Shown here: positions 6,058-11,759 of the stretch, in pieces
Position numbering within the stretch: the first letter of the stretch is position 1
How the letters are laid out: each line of letters opens with the position of its first letter
Assembly: GCA_005878635.1 (NCBI GenBank)
Contig: VBLS01000069.1
Span: forward strand, 1 to 13,568
Length of the DNA: 13,568 bases
Source: Methanobacteriota archaeon
GTDB taxonomy: Archaea; Thermoplasmatota; Thermoplasmata; RBG-16-68-12
Direction of reading: 5' to 3'
The notes under the pieces: model-generated
The model's database searches: none
Told to the model about the DNA's origin: nothing
Seen by the model: only the letters and a program-made list of their open reading frames with translations
Made by a program: the position numbers and the translations under genes

Positions 6058-7616
6058 CGGTCCTGCACAAGATTTATCGAGGCGCGGCCTCTTCGATTGC
6101 ACGAGGGCCCCTTACGCCTCGCTCCTTGCAGGAGACGCTCCAGCGGCTGCCCACCGAGGTCCTGCGTGATCTCGCACGGGCCCACCGGATCGACCGCGGC
6201 CGTCAGGCCGATCGCGCCTTGTTGATCGAGACGATCATGGCCCTTCCGGACGGCGACGCGATCCTGGTGGAGGCCGATCGCCGGCGGATGGAGCATCGCC
6301 TAAGCCGTTTGAGACCCCGCCAACTCCGCGAGATCGGGGAACGGCATCAAGTCAGCCTGCTCGGCCTGAAGAACAAGGCGGACCTGGTGGAGGCCCTCGC
6401 CGGCGCGCCGGACGCGGCCGAGATCCTGATCGAGGTCGAGGCGGCACCGCCGACGGACCATCTGGCCGCCCTCCTCGGTCGCGATTCGTCCCTCGATTTC
6501 GCCCGGGTCGAGGAGCTGCTCGTCCAGGCCCGCAAGCGATTCCAGGAACGGCGGTTCGAGGCCGCGCTCACCGCGGCCCAAGAAGCTTCGAGGATCGCCG
6601 AGCGGACGACGGACCAACTCCGGCGGGCGTCGTGGTCGTACGCGGTCCTCGCGGCGCAAGGGCTGTTGGATCCGTGCGACCCGGCGGACTCGGAAGCCGT
6701 GGCGGCGCGGAGGCTTTTGGAGCGGGCGCGGGAGGCGTTGGTCCACGGTCCGCCCGTCGACGAGAAGCTGCTCCACGACCTCGTCCGTGCGTCGGAGTCC
6801 GCCCACGCGCGGGAGGCGGAGCGGGTCCGCGAACATCTGGCGGGCACGAGGGACGCGATCCGCGAGGCGGCGAACCTCGGGGCGTCGGTCGCCCTCGCCG
6901 AAGATGCATGGAACCGCGGGGCGGACTTCCTCGACCGCGGCCGGCTCCGGGCGGCGCGGGAGAGCTTCCAGGAGGCGTCGCAAAATGCGGAGGACGCCCG
7001 GCTCCTACGAATTCGAGAGGTCGAGGACTCGGTCGACGCCGTCTCGGGCCACATCGAGCTCGCCCGCAACGTCGGCGCGGAGACGCAAGAGGCCGAGGGC
7101 CTCCACGCGGCCGCGCGGGCCGCCATCGCGGCGGGAGAGCACGGTCAGGCCGGGGACCTCCTTCGGCGGGCGGAGCGCCTCGCGATGAAGGGCCAGCAGC
7201 GGCAGATCGAGCGGGCGATCCAGCTCCGGGCCGCCCAGGTCGAGAAGGCCCAGGCGATCCTGAACGCGTGCGAACCGGTCCTGAAGGAAGCGGAGTCGTA
7301 CGACCTGAGCGCCGCGGAGGTCCGGACCTTGCTCCGGCAGGCCCGGGACGTCCTGACGAAGGGCGATTACCTCGCGGGGCTGACGTTCGCACGGAACGCG
7401 GAGGAGGCGGCGCGGCATCTCGAGGCCCAGATTCAGGAGGAGCGCCGCCGACGCGGGATCCAGAAGCCGCGGTCGGGCATCTGCGGGGTCTGTCGATCCC
7501 GACGCGTCACGTTCCAAGATGATGGATGGGGCCGATGCGGGGAGTGCGGCAACTCGTTCCGATGGCGGGGTCCGCTGGGCGTGTGGGAACGCCTTCGAGA
7601 TCTGCTGACTCCCTGA
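6054..7616 (+). CDS. SAP-like repeats + helical repeats + C-terminal zinc ribbon protein
   Basis: I do not recognise this 520-residue protein as a named family. Residues 29-73 and 82-125 look like two copies of one helix-turn-helix unit (LPTEVLRDLARAHRID.. and LRPRQLREIGERHQVS.., both ending with a hydrophobic -IL). They resemble SAP or Rho_N domains, which bind nucleic acid. Residues about 140-465 are almost all amphipathic helix, rich in Ala, Glu and Arg, with TPR-like units such as RFEAALTAAQEASRIAERTT and EHGQAGDLLRRAERLAMKGQ. A zinc ribbon closes the protein: CGVC at 477-480 and CGEC at 495-498, then FRWRGPLGVWERLRDLL. The GTG at 6054 overlaps the J-domain stop (GTGA). A TTG at 6126 is an alternative start, and a TTTAT at 6072-6076 might drive it. 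No signal peptide or membrane segment is seen, so it is probably cytoplasmic. Confidence 0.75.
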   Translation: MTVLHKIYRGAASSIARGPLTPRSLQETLQRLPTEVLRDLARAHRIDRGRQADRALLIETIMALPDGDAILVEADRRRMEHRLSRLRPRQLREIGERHQVSLLGLKNKADLVEALAGAPDAAEILIEVEAAPPTDHLAALLGRDSSLDFARVEELLVQARKRFQERRFEAALTAAQEASRIAERTTDQLRRASWSYAVLAAQGLLDPCDPADSEAVAARRLLERAREALVHGPPVDEKLLHDLVRASESAHAREAERVREHLAGTRDAIREAANLGASVALAEDAWNRGADFLDRGRLRAARESFQEASQNAEDARLLRIREVEDSVDAVSGHIELARNVGAETQEAEGLHAAARAAIAAGEHGQAGDLLRRAERLAMKGQQRQIERAIQLRAAQVEKAQAILNACEPVLKEAESYDLSAAEVRTLLRQARDVLTKGDYLAGLTFARNAEEAARHLEAQIQEERRRRGIQKPRSGICGVCRSRRVTFQDDGWGRCGECGNSFRWRGPLGVWERLRDLLTP

Positions 7617-7626
7617 GTACCGCGCA

Positions 7627-7634
7627 TCTTTTCT
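7627..7634 (+). terminator. Possible oligo-T terminator after the SAP/zinc-ribbon gene
   Basis: A short pyrimidine run (CTTTTCTC) lies just after the stop at 7616 and before the next promoter. Archaeal termination often needs only a T-rich tract, but four Ts is weak. Confidence 0.25.
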
Positions 7635-7672
7635 CCGAGACGAAGCCCTCCGCGGTGTTCGACTCCATACCC

Positions 7673-7678
7673 TTTTAT
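7673..7678 (+). promoter_or_regulatory. TATA box for deoxyhypusine synthase
   Basis: TTTTAT is centred 26 bases before the ATG at 7702, which fits a leaderless transcript. No ribosome-binding sequence precedes that ATG, in agreement. Confidence 0.6.
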
Positions 7679-7701
7679 CGCGTGCTCAGGTTTCCGCGAC
7701 G

Positions 7702-8652
7702 ATGCGGAAGGGGGACCTGCTTCGCCGTCGGGTCGAGGATGTCGAACTCACGCCGTCCAAGGACCTCTCCGCGATGGTCGCTGCGATGGGCCGGGGCGGA
7801 GGATTCACCGCGAAGAAGATCGCGGTCGGTGCAGAGATCCTCCGGACCATGTTCCGCCGCCCCGCCTGTAGGAGGTTCCTCTCGTTCCCCGCGGCCCTGA
7901 TGGCGACCGGGGCCCGCGGCATCCTCCGAGGCCTCGTCGAACGGAAGCTCGTCGACGCGGTGATCACCACCTGCGGCACCGCAGACCATGACCTGGCGCG
8001 TGTCTGGGCGCCGTACTATCACGGCGACTTCGAGATGGACGACGTCGCCCTGCATCGCATCGGGGTGAATCGGCTCGGGAACGTGCTGGTCCCGAACGAA
8101 TCCTACGGGATCGTGTTGGAGAAGAGAATCCAACCGATGCTCCGGGCCCTCTGGAACGAGGGAAGGAAGTCCCTTTCGACAAAGGAATTGCTCTGGGAAT
8201 TCGGACGCCGGGCCGCGAGCCGGGACTCGCTGCTATGGTGGGCCTGGAAGAACCAGATCCCCGTCTACGTACCCGCGATCTTCGACGGCGCGGTCGGCTA
8301 CCAACTGTGGTCCTTCTGGCAGGAGCACAAGGCGTTCGCGATCGACCAATTTCGGGACGAGGCGGAGCTTGCGGATCTCGTCTTCGATGCGCGGGAGACG
8401 GGAGCCCTCATGATCGGCGGAGGCGTGAGCAAGCACCACACGATCTGGTGGAACCAGTTCCGGGGCGGCCTCGATTACGCGGTCTACATCACGACGGCGC
8501 CGGAGTGGGACGGGAGCCTCAGCGGGGCGCGCGTCCGCGAGGGCATTTCGTGGGGCAAGGTCCAGGAGAACGCGAAACAGGTCACGATCGAAGGAGACGC
8601 GACCGCGATTCTGCCGATCCTGATTGCCGCGGCGCTCGGCCGCTCGCGCTGA
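7702..8652 (+). CDS. dys: Deoxyhypusine synthase
   Basis: The enzyme transfers the aminobutyl group of spermidine to one lysine of initiation factor aIF5A, using NAD, as the first step of hypusine formation. The 316-residue length fits archaeal members. Recognisable segments are TGARGILRGLVERKLVDAVI, TTCGTADHDLAR, VPAIFDGAVGYQLW, IGGGVSKHHTIWWNQFRGG, LDYAVYITTAPEWDGSLSGA and REGISWGKV. K244 in the SKHH motif corresponds to the catalytic lysine that forms the enzyme-substrate imine (Lys329 in the human enzyme). The following tract, TIWWNQFRGG, differs from the eukaryotic IANANLMRNG but keeps the fold spacing. The gene stands alone with its own promoter and ends 13 bases from the convergent winged-helix gene. 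The aIF5A gene is not in the window. Confidence 0.95.
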   Translation: MRKGDLLRRRVEDVELTPSKDLSAMVAAMGRGGGFTAKKIAVGAEILRTMFRRPACRRFLSFPAALMATGARGILRGLVERKLVDAVITTCGTADHDLARVWAPYYHGDFEMDDVALHRIGVNRLGNVLVPNESYGIVLEKRIQPMLRALWNEGRKSLSTKELLWEFGRRAASRDSLLWWAWKNQIPVYVPAIFDGAVGYQLWSFWQEHKAFAIDQFRDEAELADLVFDARETGALMIGGGVSKHHTIWWNQFRGGLDYAVYITTAPEWDGSLSGARVREGISWGKVQENAKQVTIEGDATAILPILIAAALGRSR

Positions 8653-8665
8653 GAAGGGCGAGCCC

Positions 8666-8887
8666 TCACTTGATGAGCCAGTATCCCGCGGCTTTCTCCC
8701 GCGCCCGGCGTTTCGCGTAACCCTTCGCTTGGAGTTCTTGGAGCGCCGTGAGGACGAAGTTCTTCGGGAGTTTCGACATCTTCGTGATGGCCTCGGCGTC
8801 GCGCATCTTGTCCTCCGAGGTGATGCCGGCGGACTTCATCGTGTCGTAGACTTTGTTGGCTCGGTCGGAAACGTCCTCGAGAGGCAT
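8666..8887 (-). CDS. Small winged-helix DNA-binding protein
   Basis: The 73-residue product consists of an N-terminal helix (LEDVSDRANKVYDTMKSAG), then a helix-turn-helix (KMRDAEAITKMSKLPKNFVL, with TALQELQAKGYAKRRARE as recognition helix and wing) and a short beta wing ending AAGYWLIK. The layout matches small archaeal transcription regulators of the winged-helix type, and the strand GYAKRR...GYW is the typical wing. The target is unknown. The ATG at 8887 has GAGGTG at 8893-8898 (plus-strand coordinates), five bases upstream. It is transcribed divergently from the Nudix gene using the same AT-rich element, so it could control that Nudix-nicotinamidase unit or its own expression. That is inference from position. 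Confidence 0.75.
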   Translation of the reverse strand: MPLEDVSDRANKVYDTMKSAGITSEDKMRDAEAITKMSKLPKNFVLTALQELQAKGYAKRRAREKAAGYWLIK

Positions 8888-8925
8888 GGACGCACCTCGT
8901 GCGCGGCCGGGAACTCGGAGGGCGC

Positions 8926-8933
8926 TTAAATAA
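8926..8933. promoter_or_regulatory. Shared divergent TATA element (winged-helix gene / Nudix gene)
   Basis: CTTAAATAAG (8925-8934) is nearly symmetrical and reads as a TATA box on both strands. On the plus strand its centre is 26 bases from the ATG at 8956, giving a leaderless Nudix mRNA. On the minus strand it predicts a start near 8903 and a 16-base leader with GAGGTG before the ATG at 8887. If both readings are used, the two genes would compete for one TBP site. Confidence 0.6.
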
Positions 8934-8955
8934 GGTTTCCGTCCTCCGTATCGCG

Positions 8956-9483
8956 ATGTGTCCAGGGGAGTGCAAGGATCGCATGGGCGACGCCTTCGCC
9001 CGGTTCGGTCGCGTCTCGATCGTGAAGCGCACTCGGGTCACCTCTCCGGAGGATCCTGCTCTCCGCATCCGCGGCCGCGCTCCCTTCTGGGCCGCGGGTG
9101 GACTGATCCATGACGGCCGCGGGGCGATCGTCCTCGTCCGCGTCAAGCCAGAACCGGAAGGAGGACCGTGGTTCACTCCCGGGGGACTCCTCGAACGCGG
9201 GGAGCGAACCGACGACGGCCTCCGGCGAGAAGTGCGTGAGGAAGTCGGCGTCGAACTGACGGAACCGACGCTGACTCGGATCGTCCACGAGACGGTGACC
9301 GATGGTTCCCGCTCCCGCCATGGATACTTCGCGCAATTCGTCGCCCGCGCGTTATCCCGCAACCTTCAGCCCGGACATGAGGTCGTCGAGGCGCGCTGGT
9401 TCCCCGACCTCCCAAAGGACATGGCCTTCCGTGACGACTATCTCGAGGATTTCGCGAAGGTTTCCAAGGGCACAAGCTTTTAG
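8956..9483 (+). CDS. Nudix hydrolase
   Basis: The 175-residue protein carries a complete Nudix box, GX5EX7REUXEEXGU, at residues 77-99 (GLLERGERTDDGLRREVREE then VGV), so the Mg-binding glutamates are intact. Nudix enzymes cleave nucleoside diphosphates linked to another group. The preceding strand AAGGLIHDGRGAIVLVRVKP and the downstream RSRHGYFAQFVARALSR and EVVEARWFPDLPK are typical of ADP-ribose/nucleotide-sugar-like members, but the substrate cannot be read from the sequence. The first 45 residues, including two Cys in MCPGECKD, are an extra segment of unknown role. The ATG at 8956 is chosen because it lies 26 bases from the TATA box; the open frame continues upstream without support. Nicotinamidase follows after 28 bases. 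Confidence 0.9.
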   Translation: MCPGECKDRMGDAFARFGRVSIVKRTRVTSPEDPALRIRGRAPFWAAGGLIHDGRGAIVLVRVKPEPEGGPWFTPGGLLERGERTDDGLRREVREEVGVELTEPTLTRIVHETVTDGSRSRHGYFAQFVARALSRNLQPGHEVVEARWFPDLPKDMAFRDDYLEDFAKVSKGTSF

Positions 9484-9511
9484 CGAAATCATCCGTTTCG
9501 CGGGTGGGACC

Positions 9512-10126
9512 ATGGGTCAGAGGGCCGCATTGCTCGTGGTCGACGTCCAAAACGACTTCTGTCCCGGAGGCGCCCTTGGGGTGCCTGGCGGGGACACGAT
9601 CATTCCCCGAACGATTCCCCGAACGAATCGGACGATCGCCTTGTTCCAGCGACGAAGCCTGCCCGTCATCTTCACGCGGGACTGGCATCCGAAGGTGACG
9701 AAACACTTCAAGGAGTTCGGAGGGGCCTGGCCGCCGCATTGCATCCAAGGGACCAGCGGGGCGCGATTCCATCCGGACCTCGAGGTCCCGAAGGGCGCCA
9801 TCGTCCTGTCGAAAGGGATGGATCCGGAAGTGGATTCATACTCCGGATTCCAGGCCTTCACCCGAAACGGGCGGGACCTTGAATCGGCCTTGCACGAGCT
9901 CGGCGTCGATGAGTTCTTCATCTGCGGTCTTGCGACCGATTACTGCGTGCGTGCCACCGCCCTCGACGGCCTCCGTCGCGGCATGACCGTCCGTGTGCTT
10001 CGGGACGCGATTCGAGGGGTCGATGTGAAACGGGGGGATTCGGAGATGGCCGTGAAGGAAATGCGGGCCAACGGAGCGCATCTTTTGGAAAGCCGGGGGC
10101 TCGCGAAGATCCTTCCGAAGACCTGA
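9512..10126 (+). CDS. pncA: Nicotinamidase (isochorismatase superfamily)
   Basis: The enzyme hydrolyses nicotinamide to nicotinate and ammonia for NAD salvage. The 204 residues carry the catalytic triad D11 (LVVDVQNDFCPGG), K101 (VLSKGMDP) and C145 (GLATDYCVRATA). They also carry the metal-binding set D57 and H59 (FTRDWHP) with H76 (WPPHCIQG). EVDSYSGFQAF is also diagnostic for nicotinamidases within the superfamily. The ATG at 9512 gives the normal length and has GGGTGGG just upstream. The open frame extends back into the Nudix gene but those residues do not match the family. A 12-base direct duplication inside the gene (about 9603-9626) produces the repeated IPRT in IPRTIPRTNRT. It lies 28 bases after the Nudix gene and is probably co-transcribed with it. 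Confidence 0.93.
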   Translation: MGQRAALLVVDVQNDFCPGGALGVPGGDTIIPRTIPRTNRTIALFQRRSLPVIFTRDWHPKVTKHFKEFGGAWPPHCIQGTSGARFHPDLEVPKGAIVLSKGMDPEVDSYSGFQAFTRNGRDLESALHELGVDEFFICGLATDYCVRATALDGLRRGMTVRVLRDAIRGVDVKRGDSEMAVKEMRANGAHLLESRGLAKILPKT

Positions 10127-10166
10127 TTTTCTCCATGTGTGCCGTCACCTGAAGGCGGCGAATCGT

Positions 10167-10174
10167 TGAAATAG
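10167..10174 (+). promoter_or_regulatory. Weak TATA-like element for the uncharacterised gene at 10264
   Basis: TGAAATAG is the most AT-rich patch in the 137-base gap 10127-10263. It predicts transcription near 10197 and a leader of about 67 bases, longer than elsewhere in the window. No in-frame start lies between it and 10264. Apart from this I see nothing convincing in the gap. Confidence 0.35.
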
Positions 10175-10263
10175 ACCGGTGGTGGTCCTTCCGCTCGTCG
10201 CCTCCGGACGCGAAGCCGAGGAAGGCGCGGCGCGGGGACAACGACTGCAGACGGGGGATTCGA

Positions 10264-10683
10264 ATGGCGGGCAAAGGCAAATCGGTCGAAGGCACGAGAG
10301 ACCATCCGTGGAAACTCAAGACCCCGAGCGGGACCTCTGAGTTCGTCGCGTTCCGAGACGAAACGCTCGATCCGCCCGCGCTCGTCGTCAAGTCGGGGAG
10401 CACCGAACTGCGCTACCATGTCCGCTGCATCAACGACTTGCACCAGATGCTCAAGGGCCGCGGAGACTGGATGTTGCTGGGGAGCGCGGACGAGCAGAAG
10501 CCCGCGGCCGAAGGGACCGTCGAGGCGTGGGGACGGTCGCCCGGGAATCCCGTCGGCGGTTGGTACGGACTCAAGAAGGGACTCCGAGGTCGCTTCGGCA
10601 TGTACGTCCCTCCGGTCCTCGAGGCTCTCCATCTCGCCGAGGTCGAACACAATCCGAAGAACAACCGGATGCGGGCGCTCTAG
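10264..10683 (+). CDS. Conserved uncharacterised protein, ~139 residues
   Basis: I recognise the sequence pattern as a conserved protein of unknown function found in archaea and some bacteria, possibly the family named DUF6855, but I am not sure of the number. Visible hallmarks are DHPWKLKTPSGTSEF, DPPALVVKSGSTELRYHVRC, INDLHQMLKGRGDWMLLGSA, DEQKPAAEGTVEAWGR and a highly conserved-looking tail, GGWYGLKKGLRGRFGMYVPP then LAEVEHNPKNNRMRAL. There is no signal peptide or membrane span. The single Cys and several Trp and Gly suggest a small mixed alpha/beta fold. The ATG at 10264 is the only start in frame after the preceding gene. It has its own possible promoter and ends 31 bases from the convergent PLD gene. 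No function is proposed. Confidence 0.8.
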   Translation: MAGKGKSVEGTRDHPWKLKTPSGTSEFVAFRDETLDPPALVVKSGSTELRYHVRCINDLHQMLKGRGDWMLLGSADEQKPAAEGTVEAWGRSPGNPVGGWYGLKKGLRGRFGMYVPPVLEALHLAEVEHNPKNNRMRAL

Positions 10684-10714
10684 TTTCCTCGCTCCTCCGG
10701 GGAATCGCGCTACG

Positions 10715-11296
10715 CTAGCGTGGAGTGACTGAGGGGGTCCTCTTTCGTAGCGGAGGCGGATTCGGATTCGGCTTCACTCCGGTCGGTGGCTTGGGCATGA
10801 GCTGAAAGGCCCGCTCGTAGTCCCAAGCGAATTGCCGGATCTGCCGGAACTGGTCGACGAAGTTTTTCGCCCAGTCCTTGGACGAGAAACTCATGGCCGT
10901 ATTCAATTGGTGCCAACCGCTGACCGAGAAATTGACGGACCCTTCCCAGCACCAAGGCGCCGGATCCAGGCAGACAATTCCTTTCGTGTGGCAGATGAAC
11001 TGACTCCCCTCCGGGCTCGTGCCGATCGTGACCTCGATGCCCGCATCGACGAGCCGCTTGACCTGGGGCTTCTCCGCCATGCCCGACGCTTGGGAATGGT
11101 CCAGGTAAATATGCAGCGGATCCCCCGCGACGTGGTTGGCGAGAAATTGGTCGATCATCGGTTGGAGCGTGAATCCGTAGGCGATGATGTACATCTCGCT
11201 CGGGTCGGCCAAGTGGCGGAGGAATTCGGCCTCGGCTTGGGCTCCGTCTCCGGGCAAGAGGAAGCACGTGATCGTCGTCGTGATCTGAAAGGGCAT
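10715..11296 (-). CDS. Single-HKD phospholipase-D-like protein
   Basis: This 193-residue protein resembles the Nuc-type PLD family, which act as dimers with one HKD motif per chain. The N-terminal part (LRHLADPSEMYIIAYGFTLQ, then DPLHIYLDHSQASG) gives the first strands. The motif is HTKGIVCLD (H103, K105, D111), followed by EGSVNFSVSGW (GSxN at 119-122). The Asp lies one residue further from Lys than in the canonical HxK(x)4D, and the loop to GSxN is also longer, so activity is uncertain. The C-terminus is a Pro/Arg-rich tail (about residues 168-193). No signal peptide is obvious. Members can be nucleases or phospholipases. The stop codon lies inside the perfect palindrome ACGCTAGCGT (10712-10721). 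It is transcribed away from the RHH-ftsZ operon. Confidence 0.8.
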   Translation of the reverse strand: MPFQITTTITCFLLPGDGAQAEAEFLRHLADPSEMYIIAYGFTLQPMIDQFLANHVAGDPLHIYLDHSQASGMAEKPQVKRLVDAGIEVTIGTSPEGSQFICHTKGIVCLDPAPWCWEGSVNFSVSGWHQLNTAMSFSSKDWAKNFVDQFRQIRQFAWDYERAFQLMPKPPTGVKPNPNPPPLRKRTPSVTPR

Positions 11297-11375
11297 GCCA
11301 ACAAGGAAACTGCCCGGGGTATGAACGTGTCCAATTCGACGGGGCCGTGCCCGCGGGGAACCCGTTGGACATATC

Positions 11376-11383
11376 CTTAAATA
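11376..11383 (+). promoter_or_regulatory. TATA box for the RHH-ftsZ operon
   Basis: CTTAAATA predicts transcription at about 11406. The leader would be about 33 bases, with a strong GGGAGG at 11427-11432, six bases before the ATG at 11439. It is the same box sequence as the one at 8925-8932. Confidence 0.65.
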
Positions 11384-11387
11384 GCGC

Positions 11388-11409
11388 GTCTGTCATACGA
11401 TTGTCAGAC
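11388..11409. promoter_or_regulatory. Candidate operator: 22-base imperfect palindrome
   Basis: The left half GTCTGTCATAC and right half GATTGTCAGAC are inverted copies matching at 8 of 11 positions, with CG at the centre. The element also contains TGTCA twice, at 11391 and 11402, one helical turn (11 bases) apart. It fills the space between the TATA box and the predicted transcript start, where a bound repressor would block initiation. The first gene of the operon encodes a ribbon-helix-helix protein, a class that commonly binds such paired sites and autoregulates. Binding by that protein is inference. Confidence 0.55.
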
Positions 11410-11438
11410 ACCTTCAGCGGGGAAGCGGGAGGCCGTTC

Positions 11439-11756
11439 ATGCCATCCGAATCGGAGAGGGTTACGATCCGGCTGCCGCCGGACAAGGCGAAGGTCTTGCG
11501 TCAGCTCGTCAAGAGCGGAACGTTCACGACGATCTCGGACGTCATCCGAGCCGCCATTGACAAGTTCATCGACATCCAATTCTCGCCGGACTACATCCGC
11601 AAGCTCATGATCGAACTGCCGAAGGGCAACGTGGTGGACCTTCAGCAGCTCGTGAAGTCGGGCGACTCCGTGTCCGTCGAGGACGCGGTCCGGAACGCGG
11701 TCCGCGAGTACGTCCGACGCCGGCTCCACAAGGCCATGGAAGGGGCCGAGCGATAG
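11439..11756 (+). CDS. Tandem ribbon-helix-helix regulator, CdrS-like by position
   Basis: The 105-residue protein consists of two ribbon-helix-helix units. Unit 1 (residues 7-44) starts ERVTIRLPPDKAKVLRQLVK and continues with SDVIRAAIDKFI. Unit 2 (55-92) starts with the strand LMIELP and continues DLQQLVKSG and EDAVRNAVREYV. They align without a gap at an offset of 48 residues and share QLVKSG exactly, so they arose by duplication. RHH proteins bind DNA as dimers through the beta ribbon; two units in one chain could form an intramolecular pair or a tetramer-like array. ftsZ begins three bases after the stop. In haloarchaea the RHH regulator CdrS precedes ftsZ2 in the same way and controls cell division genes, which suggests the same role here. 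It is probably autoregulated through the palindrome at 11388-11409. Confidence 0.85.
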   Translation: MPSESERVTIRLPPDKAKVLRQLVKSGTFTTISDVIRAAIDKFIDIQFSPDYIRKLMIELPKGNVVDLQQLVKSGDSVSVEDAVRNAVREYVRRRLHKAMEGAER

Positions 11757-11759
11757 TCC

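Noticed and set aside
5611..6102. N-terminal extension of cdc6 by 164 residues
   Set aside because: The residues are antisense to the J-domain gene, show no family similarity and lie upstream of the predicted cdc6 promoter.
10712..10721. Perfect palindrome ACGCTAGCGT over the PLD stop codon as a terminator hairpin
   Set aside because: There is no loop and no T-run follows on either strand; noted only in the gene entry.
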